Position numbers and translations under genes: made by a program. A stretch of DNA of 64,000 nt from Norana najaformis (Eukaryota > Annelida > Clitellata > Crassiclitellata > Hormogastridae): NCBI GenBank assembly GCA_964023275.1, contig OZ029915.1:12902712-12966711 (forward strand), in the 5' to 3' direction. The notes beneath the pieces are model-generated. The model saw only the letters and a list, made by a program, of their open reading frames with translations. It did not search any database and was not told where the DNA came from. This document shows, one piece after another, positions 23,236 through 37,700 of this stretch; positions within the stretch are counted from its first letter, which is position 1, and the number at the start of each line of letters is the position of its first letter.

Positions 23236-26200
23236 CTAAGAATGAACCGAGACTGCTGAAACAATTTCATAATTGTCATCTCCTTTTTTCTTCCTGAATG
23301 CCGCCTCTCTATTACGGGGCATCTCCGAAGTTGGCATATTTCACTTTCATGTTCATAAATCGCACTGGCTTCCTGTCCACATAAGAATCAAGTAAAAAGT
23401 TTGGTTATCGTGTGCAACTGGTGAACTGATTACGTTGCACTGTTTTGCTTGTTCCCCAATTTCTTATTTCCATTGGACAGCGTGGGATCTTAGCTGTGGT
23501 TGACCTCACGAGTCTTCCCTTGCCTTAATTACGCTGAAAGAACTGAAACCATGTTTCAAATATTTATGCTTTTATGCTCATGAGTACGCAATATTGTTAT
23601 TGTTAAGTCTTATTTAAACGACTAAACATACACTGTTGGACATTGGCAATTTTTAGCAGTAGTAAAATGCTTTCAAAGTTGAGTAACAGCGTTCACATTT
23701 AGAGCTTCCAAGTCGTGGTATTTGGAACTTAAAATAATAAAGCATGAAAGTCTTAAGTTAACAACCATCCTTATTCGTCTTTACTTGTAGAAATATGTGC
23801 TAATGTTTGTGATTTCCTTAGCGGACTGACCAAGCTTGAAAGCTTCTGCTTACACCATGGTTTCGAATCAACAATGCTTAAATAAGATAGGAGCACACGT
23901 TTACACTAGTGTTTTTCTGTAAACAGAAACAATGGAAACGTTGTCTTCCAAATTTGGATTTGGTTGACATCGTTATTTGTCGGGCCAATGGTAAGTCAAT
24001 CGAGTTCGATTGCTGGAAATATCAACTGCGTAATTGTTGCAAGGGGCAGTAGGTTACCTAAAAACTTCCAGATAGCGAAACATTGGCATCTGTTAATGTA
24101 TCATTTACCGTGCGAAGTAGCCTGCGCTTCTTCGCAATAAGGCATCCAAGCTTTCCTCCGCACGTAAGAATAAAGAAATGATTGTATAAGAGGATTAGCT
24201 ACTACAGTGGACAGCTGTTACATCTTATGCTTGGAGCAGTGACTTTGTGCTATCTAGGCGACGTCGCTGAAGCCACTTTCACCGATGAAGACTGAATAAG
24301 TTGGCATTTGCTGTGTACCAAAGTCAGACAATCCGTTTCTTTCCGATGCTGTCGCAGTATTTTGAGAATTCGTTTCATTTGCTTGTTGCCTTCTTGTCGA
24401 AGTTATTGCAAAATTGATTGTCTTGTATTCCGGGTGTTTCTGATTTAGAACGGAAAATCTAAAAGGATATTCATGATGTTACGGTACAATGTTCAATTGC
24501 ATTGATACAAATTACGCAATTAGTTACACGACCGGCAGATATTTAGAACCGTGTTTTGCAAGGTTGGATCAACCAAGAAACGTTGAATTAGAGAATGACA
24601 CGCAGAGCTTTGGTTGGCTTTTTGCTATAAGACATCGATTTGGTTGAAATGGGATACTTTGGACTTGATGAATTGGTTGGACGACATATATTGATCTTGC
24701 AACTTGCGTTATTAGGCGTGTTAATTAACAGTGAACAATGTTTTATGTGAACAATTGCCTTAGACCAGCCTCAAAGACCGAATTTGGCTACGATGTCGAG
24801 GTAAAAGCAATGGGCTAATAAGATAACGCTACATAATGCCAAGATATACCTTCGTAAGCATATGATTCCTGCGCAAAAAATTGCCAGGCAAACTGCCAGT
24901 GTAAGTCCACCAATGGAGACCATAGCTAAAACTAAACAAAATTGTAATTGTAATTGTAATTTGAGATTTATAAAGCGCCTCTTAGAGGTTAAACTCAACA
25001 GAGGTGCTTCCGACCCGAAAAAGTAAAATCACTGTTGAACAGCACAGTCTTCAGGCGCCTGCGGAACACTGAGAGGGGGAGAGAAAGGAGCTCAAGTGGC
25101 AACGTAGGCAAAGCTTCTGGACTGGGCTGCAGCGGTACGCATGCGAGGGACAAACAGGAGATCTTGAGTGGCCGAGCGAAGGTTGCTACGGCCCGGCAAC
25201 GAGGAGACCAAAGTGCAGAAGTCAATGAGGTAAAGGGGAGCAGAGCCAAGAACACAATTACGCATGAGGGGAGAGGATCTTAAAGTGGACACGCTGCTGG
25301 ACGGGGAGCCAGTGAAGAGTGTTACGAATATAAGACGAGATGTGGCCATACTTTGGAATGCCCCCTATGAGACGAGCAGCAGAGTTGAGCACAGATTGTA
25401 GCTTAGCAGTGTTGGCAAGCGATAGGCTGGTAAAGATGGCGTTCCCAAAGTCAACCCTGGTGCAAATGAGGGCATGGACCAGCGTGGAGATAGCGTGGAA
25501 GGAAAGAGTACGGCGAATGGTACGGAGCTGACGAAGATGATAAATCAAATGTCATGAATTAAATGTATTTCTTCCTCAATAGCTGGGTCGATAAAGCATA
25601 CAACTGAAAACAAGACAGTGAAAGAGTGGATTAAGAAGGTAGGCTGTTATTTATCCTATAAACTTAAAACAACCAGGGTAAAGGCAACTCAACGAATGAT
25701 TGGAATTCACACTTTATTGTGTCCTCAGCTCCCATTTTCTTCCTCCTTGCTATCATTTGTCGCCAAATGTTCAGACAATGTGATCAGTTTGAATTTAACA
25801 AGTTCAGTGGAAATGAAGAAGCGGTATGCTAAACAAAAGGAACAACTATTATCTTTTGAACAATGCTAAGTAACCTACTTTGTCCGTCACTCCAAGACTC
25901 CGCTTTGATTGACTCGGGTTCTGATACAGGACCATGTGCTGACAACCCTAAAAAAGAAATGCGGTGTTTCATCAATTAAGTGCCCAGTTTCTTTAATTAG
26001 TTGTCTCATGTCACCTATAATTATAGACGCATAAGAGCTTTATAAGCGGGAAAGTACATCGGGTGGTTTTGTCTCTGCAGACCTTTGAATAGTCTTTCCA
26101 TGGCAGAAATACTATAGGCTATTTAGTTTATTTAGTTTCTTAGTAATCGACGTACATATTAACGGCTTATGTACGTTTATGATACTAGTTGTTCAGATAC

Positions 26201-28716
26201 TGCTATTATTTAGATCTTGACTTCTAACCCTGGGAGCAGTTTCCAAAAACGCCGATCCAATTTCCCTCCTGGCAGACGAGATGCCATGTTTTACGACTAG
26301 CATAACAGCCAATCACAATCGTATCTTCACTTCTCTTCAGCCAAGCATCTTCTGGCGGAATGAGGTCGGAACAACCAATAGCTACAAAGATTAGAATATG
26401 CAGAAGGCATTTCCAATTTGTATTTTTATGGTTAACTACCATAGAAAGAATGTAGTAGCTTAAAGTCTGCAATCTGCTTAGAAGGAGATTTTAAAGATAT
26501 CCGTGGTAGCGGTGGTGGTAGTAGTTATGGTGGTGGTGATGATGACGATGATGAACATAAGCATGGTATGGATGATGAACATAAGCATGGTATGGATGAG
26601 TGATTTTATTCCGGCTCAAAAAGCACGACATTTTAAAATAGTGTATCCGCAGTGATGTTTAGCTATCAGAATGACTATCGTACCATCTACTGTGATTGAT
26701 CTAACAGATGGAATAAAACAATGTGAATTTACATTCAATGATTAACATGAATCGCTTCCCATCGCCAGTGTTTTCATCATCAACGACATTATTGAAAATT
26801 ATGTCGACTTCATTTCCTCTTGATATACACAATTGTTTTGTCTCATGTTCGCCGTCTACGCAGATGGAAACGTTTCTTTTGGCTGCCTTATCCACGATGA
26901 CTCCATAATTATTGCACGACTGTTTCCTTTGTCCTCGTATGCCGTCTTCAGTTGATGCAGTGAAATCTAGGAGACTTGTACGGATTCTTTGTCCAGCGGG
27001 TGCCTCAATAATCCACGGCTGAGTTTTGGTTCCACAAATTCTCGTTGAAACAGATGAACCGATTATATGGATTGGATCCGTTGAAGCGATCAATATACAC
27101 GCACGATCTTCGTCTGCAACTGAATGATTGCTTTCAGGGTAAAATGTTATAGAAACTTTAATGCTAAAACGTGTACTCTGCTAATGGTGCCTCCACTTGC
27201 AGCTGAAGATATGCATTGTGAATAAAAACTCTTTTAGATTTACATGTATAAGGCAAATTGGCACTTGTAGCGTGATTTGTGTGTTTAACTATAGACTGAA
27301 GTGATGTTCTAGTGTCTGGTGTACAAATTTCTCTGTCACTAGCGCTTTATAGCGGACTCCGCCATAAAATTGGTACATCGACTTACGCTGTACTTACAGC
27401 GACGATAAGAAATTATACTGGTCTCCCACTCTCTTATCCGAGGCTACATAATTGATGTCTTCATGTTTTATATCAAAGAGACCTCTACGGATTGGCTGAA
27501 GAGATTGTTCCTGTCCCCCTTACGTAGTCTCGGTGTATAATTAGTGCCCAATTTCTAGAAGGTTCCACAGATCTACACTCAATGTGTTTTTTTCATTTCG
27601 GTTTGATATCGCCACTTCATATTCATCTGGGTGTAAGACTAGTTTTTAGCATTCCGCACTCCCAATTGGTCATCTGGGTTCTATTTCTTTGTTTCAGAGA
27701 ATGTTTTGATGATTTTAGGACTTATAATGAGTGGTCTGTTTAATCTAAAGATGGATGGCAATTAAACTTAAGTGATGCAGCTACAAACGTAGCTCGCACT
27801 AGTAAGCAGCTCTAATAAGCACTGAAATTTACCGTTCACGCATTGATAAGTGACTTGCAGATACGCAGTGAGGCCAGGAAAGCAGGGCTTTATATTGTTG
27901 GCTGATATTTCGGAAAGACGAATATCGCACTCAGGCAATCCAGAACATTTTCTATGCAGTAGATTCAACACGTCCGATGAACAACCAAGATAACGAGGGT
28001 CTTCGCCGACGACGGCTCTGTGCGCCTCTACTTCTTCCGCCGTTATACAGCGACCGATACTCATTCGTCCATAGGTGGCGCTTTTTATTAGCAGTACCTC
28101 ATTCTTTGGGCAGCGGGGCTGAAAGGGCTCTGACATGCAGTAGTCTTCGGTCACCGCTTTAGATCAATTTAACAAAATATAAATTTTAAATTAAAGAGAA
28201 ATGTCATCATATAAATCAAAGCTGAAAACACTATAACAGAATGGAAATACCAAATTCAGAGAATAGCGAAATCAGAAAGCAATTTTTATAGGCCTATTTT
28301 GTTTCCTTTACGCACCGCATGCAATTATTAACAATCGACAATATGCTTGTTTGCGATAGGCCTATGTAATGACACGAACCCAATTCACTGTCATTACTGG
28401 CTTTGTAACTCAAATGTAGCAAAAGGCCTATAGGCTGTAATAGGCCAGAACTAATAGCTAACGATTTACGGGGGAATACATCTGCTCTTATAAAAATCAA
28501 GCACTTAAATATTCGAGCAAAAACATTAATATGTAAAAAAACAACAGCCTGTTCAAAATTAGGATATTTGAAAGTAGTTTGTAAGCAGACGCAAAGGCAA
28601 TTCTTTAATAAAATCGAACGCCTACCAGGCTTATTAGTTCCATCCTGTGCGAGAACTACCGAGAAAAGCATCCATGCTAGAACTGCATTCTTCGTATTTC
28701 GAGCATAAATATCCAT
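23236..28716 (-). CDS. LCSR-A: lectin-CUB-sushi transmembrane receptor (inverted copy)
   Basis: A predicted type I surface receptor of about 390 residues. Exons on the minus strand: signal peptide 28716-28626, SUEL/Gal_Lectin-like 28156-27833, CUB-like 27113-26733, sushi-like 26381-26229, acidic stalk 25947-25879, transmembrane 24931-24850 and putative tail 23308-23236. Phases are 1-1-1-1-1-2, as in its five relatives. The lectin exon shows the SATYGRM and KPCFPGLTAYLQVTY motifs expected for SUEL-type lectins. The helix is LAMVSIGGLTLAVCLAIFCA, followed by LRR. The tail exon, with FRKKKGDDNYEIV and a stop, is much shorter than in other copies and was chosen only by splice phase and its basic-then-tyrosine layout, so it is the least certain part. 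An L2-like LINE fills the intron before the transmembrane exon. The gene is divergent from LCSR-B. Confidence 0.82.
24940..25550 (-). mobile_element. L2/CR1-like LINE 3' fragment inside LCSR-A
   Basis: Minus-strand reading gives the C-terminal part of a CR1/L2-type reverse transcriptase (YHLRQLRTIRRTLSF, VHALICTRVDFGNAIF, LNSAARLIGG, LHWLPVQQRVHFKIL), then a short 3' UTR with ataaagcgcctc and an (ATTACA)n tail. It is 5'-truncated at about 25550. It is sense to LCSR-A, and its tail ends about ten bases before the transmembrane-exon acceptor at 24932. Confidence 0.85.
26505..26600. repeat. GGT/GAT low-complexity tract with a 23-24 bp direct repeat
   Basis: A ggtggtggtagt-type tract passes into two adjacent copies of gatgatgaacataagcatgg, within the LCSR-A intron between the CUB-like and sushi-like exons. 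Confidence 0.8.
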
Positions 28717-31424
28717 TTCGCCTTCTACTCAAGTGAAAACAGAAATCAAATTTCCTCAGGAACTGCACATTTTGTCAATATACTTTCTAACGTCTTGCAA
28801 GACTAAGAAAAATTTATACTGAAGGCAAATAGCATTTAGATAATATTATAAACTGTTTAGAAGATGTGTCTTGTTGTTAAACTGTCTCCTTCAGTTTATT
28901 AATGTAGAGTGCAGCTAGCGCTTTATTTTGTACCAAATGCGTAGTGATACGATACTAACAATAGCGCATAAATTAATTTTCGTTGAGGGACCATCTCAAA
29001 ATAAAGAAATAGATAAAGAAAGCTGTGACAATCAGAAATTCTGAACAAGTTAATGAGTATGATTTCTATCTTTTATAAATACACGATTTATTTTGAACTA
29101 CACATGTTTGAAGTCCTAACTTTAGAATGTTTAGTTGACATGTTAAAACTTTATATCTAGTGGTATGCTTGTGTTGGCGCAGTTAAGCTCAATGCCTGGT
29201 GGCGACATGTAATGAAAGGAACACAAGATTATCATGAAATGAAATTTACACAATTGTTTCTTGAAACCAATGGCTCTATATTTAGCAAAATATATGTGTG
29301 GTAGGATGGTTCTAATAATCAATAGTTGACCTTATCAGTGTTAAATAAGCACATGAGGCGGATTTCTGGACATTGAGTTAAAGTTATTGCTACGCTGCAG
29401 CGGAAAATGTTTCTGGTGTCGTAACTGCAGAATTTACCTCAACATCATAAATGAACATGAAACAATTGATCCCGCAACAACTAGTATTGCGAGGCAAGAG
29501 GCAACAGGCCTGATCCTAATATTCCACAATTAAACTGGCTACGAGATGTGCGGTGAAATACCGATCTAAGACTTGAGAATTGATTAATAAATCGCTGACT
29601 AGTCTTTTCTACTGCATTAACATTGCATAAGAAGTGAAGATTCTTTTGAACGACCAGTATGAAGTAGCAACAACGAAAAAGTTTCAAACGATTATTTTTA
29701 CTGCCATTGATAAGGATACAAATAGTTATAAACTACGTGTAACTAACATTCTGTTTATCTGTTACAAGCTCATGATTTGTATACCCGAGTCGAAAGGTTT
29801 TATTAATGATAATTCCAGCTTTGTCGGCTTGAATGTGTTTTCGTTATTTCTCGAAATTACTTTACTATTTGTTTTTGCAATTATTTTCAGGAAATCTTAG
29901 CTATATCTTCTTCTTTGTCCAAAGCTTCTTCAACACACTTCTTCGTCCAGCTGTACTACGTTCAATTCTCATTCATTCCTGAGTCCAGTTAACTGTCTTC
30001 TCTCCAACGGTGACCCCCCACGACGCACCGTCGAATCAATATCTCCCTTTGTCTATTCTTATTTCTCCTCTTTGGCCAATCCTCCAGTTTCTTCGCAGCC
30101 TTCCATACACTGTAGTAACATGCAGCGCAGATGACTGTGATATTAGTTTTAAACAGAAGTGTAGATTTTATTCAATTTATTGGAACTATTGTTTATTTAA
30201 TTTGAACTATATTCGTTTGTTTTAACCTGTCAGAACTAAATTATTAAAAGGTACCGCCGGGTAATTATCAAATAGTGGCATAACTAATTTGCACACGCCT
30301 GTCATTAAATGAAAGGGAGAGAGGAAGACGTGTAGGATGTTTTAACCTGTCAGAATTTATTATTAACACGCCCATCGTGTAGGATGGGTGGAGTAATAAA
30401 AGGAGAGCGAGAGATGGAGACACAAAGTACGGACATGAGTGTGGAGTGTGGATGGAACAGAGATGGCTGATTGACTGGTGAAGGTAAAAGATGACAGGGG
30501 ATTGAGAAAAGGACCCAAAAGCAGGCGAAGTTGGAGAGAAAAGGATTCGCAAAATCGACAATCAAGGAAAGCCGAAAGATTAATTAACTTGTGCATCTCA
30601 TTAACTGGTTGACCAATCGCAGGCCTATTTCTTTACCGAAGCGCATCGCGGACTTTGAGTTTTGTTGCAAATGTCACTGAAATGCGTTGTATATTTTATT
30701 AATATAAAAAACAAGGAACATGTCTCGTTATCTTCGGACAATTTTGGACCCACCGGTTATATACAGTAGTAGCCCTAAGTGCCTCGAAGAATAAGCAACT
30801 GAATAACAGCACCGCTCGCCACCAAATTACTGGAAAAAGACTGTGTTCGCCTTAAGTAAGTAATGTATTTGTTAACACAGCATTTGTCCTTCGAATCCTT
30901 GCCGACGATAGACGAGCATATCATCAATTTTTCTTTCATAACACACTTCGACATCATTGACCAACGCATCTTCTGCTCTATCCGTCCGTCCGTCCGCTGC
31001 CTACCTCCAGTCAATCCAACTGTATTCTGACATAGGCCTATATGTTCTGGCTTACATTTTTTCTTAGCGATAAGATCCTAATACTTTCATATCCCATTCC
31101 AATAGGCTCTTGTTACCAATAGGCTAACTGAAATTTTGACATCGATAACTTCTTGTTTTCATTTGGCTAATTCGCGTTTAAATGTTAAATGTAAATGTAT
31201 ATGTTTTTCTATAGAAACCTCATAGCGTCGACCTTGTTCACTTTTCAATGAATTGATCAGGTGAGATCCTTCACTACCACTGCCCGTTTGAATGGGCTCC
31301 ACGCCATTTAAGACCGTGCTAGCCTGAGATTCAAAATCTTTTACATATCGGCATTCTCATGCACAGAGGAGCCCTGACGTACGCTTTAACGAATGAGGGT
31401 TTAGATACTTTACGCATCGAAGCA
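28717..31424. other. Divergent intergenic region between LCSR-A and LCSR-B
   Basis: About 3 kb separates the two head-to-head start codons, with one copy of the shared upstream motif facing each gene. No coding exon is recognised. A direct repeat of about 29 bp (gttttaacctgtcagaa followed by an AT-rich tail) occurs at 30218 and 30336. Open frames here have low-complexity composition. Confidence 0.6.
28982..29001 (-). promoter_or_regulatory. Shared upstream motif of LCSR-A
   Basis: TTTTGAGATGGTCCCTCAAC on the minus strand lies 265 bases before the LCSR-A start codon. The same motif, with one to three changes, occurs at a similar distance in front of LCSR-B, C, D and F. Function is inferred from position only. 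Confidence 0.6.
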
Positions 31425-31443
31425 TTTTGAGACGGTCCCTGAC
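31425..31443 (+). promoter_or_regulatory. Shared upstream motif of LCSR-B
   Basis: TTTTGAGACGGTCCCTGAC lies 293 bases upstream of the chosen LCSR-B start. It is the best match to the consensus TTTTGAGAYGGTCCCTGAC formed from five gene copies. Confidence 0.6.
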
Positions 31444-31736
31444 CTACATACGCACATATTATAATTCAAGCATCTGATGAATTCGCACTAAATTTTAATG
31501 TGCCAATACGCCGTACTTTACCTCTCTTGGTTGCTACTGAGCAGGATTTCATCTGGTTAGGTTTCTTTAAACTCGATGAATTTTCATTTTTACGAGGTTG
31601 TACTAGACTCCGCCATTTAAAACGACCGAGCGTGTATACAGTAATGACCGGGGTTTATAACTTAGAAAATCCGACGATTTGATGAGTGATATTTCAATAG
31701 CGCTTAGTTCGAACGCAATCATAAATGCATAAAATC

Positions 31737-34700
31737 ATGGATTTCAGACTAACTTTATCTATTTTTGTGCTATTGACCTGTGCAGTTGACTTAGGCTTAT
31801 GTCTGCCTCGGGATAAAGATGAAGAAACAGGTACGAATTTCTGAATATTGACACTATAGACACGCAAAAGAGATAATTTTATCGCTTCCTCGATAATAGC
31901 CTTTGTTGCAAAAACATGGAAGTTATCAATTTACCACATTTTCAACGAATTTGATTGTTTCAGTTTCAATTTGTTTCTCTGAGAGAATATAGATGCGTGT
32001 AGCCAATTAGAAAATATTGCAGCATTTCAGCAATATTAAACCTGGTGTCATTCGCCCATATCTTTGACCTATAATATGACATCTCGAATATCTATTGAAA
32101 TTAATTTGCTTTTAATATATCATAATATGTCTAGTTACACTAGAAATAAGAATCATTGGTGACAATTTTTAAAACAGCAAAACATTAAATCTGAAACGAA
32201 ACGCGCAAAATTATTGTAATTGATAGAAAGTGAAAACAGTGGCCGGATTTTGTGTTTTCTACTTAAAACCATCAAGGACATTTTAAAAGGGTTGATTTTA
32301 TTTTTAAACTCGTAAAATAAATTTTATTTTTATATAGAGAAAGCAGAACAAATTACTTTTAAAATAGCCTACATAGTAGGAGCAAAACTATTTGTCCGAT
32401 TTCTATTTGATAGTTCAAGCCACAAAGAAAAGTGTGTCTCATAAAGTTACCATCGAAAATTAAGAATTTTAAAATGATTTGTCATTTATGCAAAAACGCA
32501 AAGAACTCGATATAAAAGCTGAATGACCTTTGATTAATCGCTGCGTCGTTCAGTGCAAGAACTCTGAAACTCAAGAACTTTTCCCAAACTGTAGACATTC
32601 GAGAGAATTTTACAATTTCTATGCTGTTCTCTGTATAGAAACTCGTAAAAGTTGGTCCACTTGCTCAGAATACATACTATTCAGATGAGCAGATATGTAG
32701 ATAACGGACACAGAGGGTGAAGATGGGGCACTCCTGGCTCCTAAATTTTTTATTATAGTCTTTAGGAGTGTGATATCTTTGTCAGCCGGGTGTTCTGGGC
32801 TAATGGGCGACGTCGCCAGACTAAAATATGTATCTAATAATCTATTAACATAAATTATACAAAGACTGCGAATAATATCCATCAAATTAGAAAGTATTGG
32901 CGCTAGTTTGTACTCGCTTGCCTGCTTTGTGCTCCTGTTATCATTCACTCTCAAACAATACTAGTTTTTCAAATTAGGGTCCAATTAACTGAATAGACAT
33001 TATTGAATGTTTATGTTAAGCTGCACCTGAGTACTGTATGCTGGAGGTTTTTCAACCTCGATGTCTAAAGAATGAAGTTATACTTATGACAAGTGCCACC
33101 TACGGACGCATGCGCATTGGTCGATGCATAACAGCTGAGGAAATCGATACATTTGGGTCTCGTTATCTTGGTTGTTCTGCCAATGTACTGCCAATACTGG
33201 ATCGCAAATGCTCTGGAAGAGCCGAATGTGATGTTCGTCTGTCAGATATCTCAGTTGAGAATATCAAGCCCTGTGTTGCTGGCCTAACCGTTTACCTAGA
33301 AGCAAGCTACAAATGTATCACCAGTAAGTTTTATATGATGTGATCACAAGTTTGCAACTACGCGTCGTACCTCGCGCTACTCATTGCATACATCGTCTGT
33401 TTGTTCAACTTTTAATTTATCAATATGCTTCGATTGGTAACGCTTCATTTTGGCAACCTGCATTATGGAACAAACCAGATTTTATTCTTAATATCAACCA
33501 GCATTAAAGAACTTAATAGTAATCGCTAGTTTCAAAATGCTACTCGGTTCATTGCAGTTATAAGGATGATGAAGCGCTTTAACGCTGTACTTACTAATAG
33601 AAACAAAACGCAACCGTACGCAAAAATAAATGATCGATTCAAATAACTGTGAAGCTACGTTTAAATCTAACGTAGTTTCAGAGGATTCTAAACTATATTG
33701 ATAAGCTCGTTTCTTAGGCAGTCACTCTCTATCTGCAAATGTCAATAAGCAGCATTCGTCAACTTTGCTGGCTGCCATCTGAGTGGAGTAATTAGTTCAA
33801 AATTTCAGAATAGACTGAATGGCTTTGCAGCCCTACGAATTGTAATACTGCTAACATTCAAATGGGCAGCGGTGGTGATGGATCGTACCCAATAAGTTCA
33901 TTCAAAAATGAGCAGGAACGAGGTCATATGGTCCCTGTGGGAAAACGTGCACAGTTACACTTACATTTAACACCATATCACCTCTGCAACTGCTGCGTTC
34001 TTGCATACTGACTTGTACAAAAATTAGCTCCAGGAGAGTTGTGAGATCCCGTAAGCTATTTCTGATCCTCTGTCCTCTGTATATATAGTCAACCGCCTCG
34101 AAAGGCCGATTCTTTATCGACATTTATGTCGTTTGACAAGACCCTCTACTTCATTTTCTGTCTCGTTCCCTGAAGAACATGTATCGGGGCATCAAAATTA
34201 GATTAAGACTTTGAGCGTAATCGCAGTAAAGAAATATAAACAAGAAACGTAAAACATGAATAAGCAGTGCCTTAATTTAAATGCGCCTTAAACCCTCAAA
34301 TAATTTTGCTGTTTAATTTTTAAGCCGATCTTTAAATCTGGGAGCAATTTTGAGTTATGAAGCACAATATAAATTAAAATCAAGTGTTCTTATTTCACAA
34401 AAAATAATGTTATGTAGTTGCAGATGAAGGGCGATCGTGCACTATCTCTGCATCTACAAGTCCAATCCATATAATCACCTCATCCGCCTCCAAAAAAAGT
34501 TGCGGAACAAAATCTCAACCATGGCACGCGGTTGCACCTGGAGGTCAGAAAATCAAAATAAGTCTTTTTCAAATCGCAACTTCGACTCTTGGTCAGACGG
34601 ATAAGCCAAGCAAGCAATCGTGCGTCAACCATGGCTTTATCATGGACAAGACGGGAAAAGCAAACACGTCAATTTGCGGCGACGGTGGAATGAAAAGAAA

Positions 34701-37700
34701 AAGTGACTTGTATCTGTCAACAGGAAATGCTGTGGAAATATTCACGAGTCAAGCAGAGGAGCAAGAATCCGTTCCTGGACAAATTATACTGAGACTTGAA
34801 AGTAAAAGCAATTTGTTTTATAATGATTAATTATCACCGGTAAAACACGCGATTAAGTGCTAATCCGAAACTTCACAATCTGTTAACTTTTCATCACTCT
34901 TATTGTGGCAACGCCTTTTCGATTTATAACCGACTTAATTCCTTTAAAAATGCTAGCTGCGAATTTTAAAAAAAATATTACCAGATGGCATAAGAACAGG
35001 CTTTATGAAAGTAGGTGACCAATCACTGTAACATCTAATCATAGTTTTCATTGCAATATGTTAATTAATTGAGTCATTAGTTGAATCTTTCTTTCCAGCC
35101 GTTGGCTGTTCGGACATCATACCACCAGAAAACGCTTGGCTGAAGAGGAACGACAACACGATTGTAATTGGCTGCTATTCTAATCGTCAAACATGGCACC
35201 TTAACTGCCAAGAGACAAAGTGGTCTGGAGTTTTTGGGAATTGCTCACAAGGTCAGATTAACTAATAAATACCATTGCAACCCTAATTAATTAAACCAGA
35301 CGTGACGACGTGAGTTAATAAGTAGGCTAGTTTTAGATGTCTTTCCTAAAGACTCTAAGACTCGGTCCTTGTTCCTCTATCGCTTACCAGCTTTTAAAAC
35401 TAACACGATTGTCGCTAAATCGCATACCACAAAAGCGTTCTACTGTTCATATCTTCGACTTAGAGTCTTATTATTACACTTCGCAAGGAGCCAACAGGGA
35501 TGACATAAATTAACTGTGGCGTTTTATTTGCTTTATGGACATTGTCTATTTAAGAGGAGGGTTAATTAATGCGTTGCATATTATAGAATTTCCATTTCTA
35601 CTGACAGTAACTGTATTCAGAAGCCTAGTTTGTCGAGCTTACTTTGCATAAAACTCCTCGTTGAAAAGTCATGTAAAACTGTTATTTTATCACATTATTA
35701 GTAAGAAATAGTATCCTAGTGTTATCCATACTCATGTGCGCTGTTGGCTATGAGCATCAAAGCACTAAATGGTATCCCGGTTTTCTAATAGTGATAAGCA
35801 TGTTCGTGTAATATCTTGTACAAAAAGCTTCATGCCAATTTAAACAGTTGATATGTTTATACAATTACAATGATGTCTTAATAAATGAATCGATTTTGTA
35901 TACAAATTCATGTATTACGCAGTTTATCAAGAGCTCCATTTGTAGTATCCTGCACACATCGGTCATTAATAAGAACATTCTGCTTTTACTAATATGAAAT
36001 ATCATATTCTTGATACTTGAATCCTCCTTTCCACTGCGCAGACTAAGATACAACTATGTCGATTAATTTTACAGACAGCAACGAGGCTTCTGATCCGGAT
36101 GAAAAATCACAACTTCTGACAGACACATGGAGTGATGAACAAAGTAGGTTAATTGTCTGGCTACATAAATTGAACTTTTATAAGTTTATCTTAGACTAAA
36201 ACATCTTTCTTTATATAGTTAAAAGTTATATAAATACAGGAAATGGTTCGTTTATTAAGCCGCAAAAGACAAATTCTAAGATTCGAAAAATTTGTATTGT
36301 CAGTTATTAATGATGGAGACACACTAGGTTAGGGGCAGACAGTTTGTTTATAAGCCTCCATTACCAACCATCGGCTTCATTGGCTATTATATGAGGGCAT
36401 GGTCGATTGAAGCGTGCCTACGTAACCTGCTCCTCTCTGCCTCAGTTACACTGTTTTCTCCAGTGCAGCACAACAACGTCTTATAACCTTGGTTAATTAC
36501 AAGTCTAGGATTACATGCCGTTCGTTTGATAGTTTGCTCATCTAGGTTATTGTGCATTAAAGTTAAGAAAACCAAACCAACAACACTTCTTACACACGAC
36601 TGTCTTACGGAGTTAACTTTTAAAGAGACTGATCATTCTCAGATTCATCAGTTACTTATTAAAAAACACCACAGGAACACCAAGACATCTCCAAGAAGTC
36701 AAAAGTGCACAAAAAGAGGCTCAATGTCTCGCTTAGCAAGGCCCTATAACAGTTTAACAATCCATCAAGCTAACTCCTAGAGCAGCCATAGTATAAAGTG
36801 CTAGCGACTTCACTTTCTTAGTCTCGGCATATTAATGTGGGTGGCCCGTCCTCTCCCTCGCCGCCTAATCTCCCCACCGACAGCGTTTGGTCATTATAGT
36901 CATTTTCAGCTGATTTTGCTCAAGGTGCAATTGGAACATAGAGTATTTAACCTCGAAACATACGAACCCTTGACCTCTGACTCAACAGTTCAGCACGCTT
37001 TCCATACAACTCTAGCGCATAATAAAAATTGCAATGGCGAATAAACTTCGATAATCAGAACATTTATACAGCGCATTTTGAAGCATCGCAAAGGCGTTCT
37101 CTTTTCATGAACATATGTGGCAAACAGGATATGACACAATAGGAACGAATACGCACTCAGTTTCAGAAAGCATGTTTGGCAGCATTTGCATCCACTTGGC
37201 ATCGACATTTATATGGTATTTAATTTTGATTAATCGGTCATTTTTTGCATTATGTTCATCTTTATTTCTATCTATTGCCATATGAAATTTTATTTCCGGC
37301 TAGAGTCGCATCGATTGTAATGCCCAGGGGTTTCTCTGTATTTCAGTTTTAGCTACGGTTTCCATCGGTGGTTTTACACTCCTGATTTGCTTGACAATTC
37401 TTTGCATCGGAATTGTTTGTTTACGAAGGTTTGTTACAAAATCTCTATTTATACTTCATCTTTTTAGGAAATATAGATTATTTTTTTACACTCTTGCACG
37501 GAGAGATATTGACTTTGCACAGCGCAAAATATCAAAATCCAATTTATAAACTGGAGACAACACTATGGTCTATACTGCGATCGCCAGTTACCTTATAAAG
37601 CGTTTTAAGGCATTATGGTATATACAACAAGGCGAATGGAAGTTTGAACGTCTGTGAAGATATAGCCATAGCACCAGATTCCTCCCGTTTCTGGATCCGG

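Noticed and set aside
32619-32954. 111-codon minus-strand open frame in LCSR-B intron 1
   Set aside because: No recognised domain, no splice context and no counterpart in other copies; kept only as an unassigned note.
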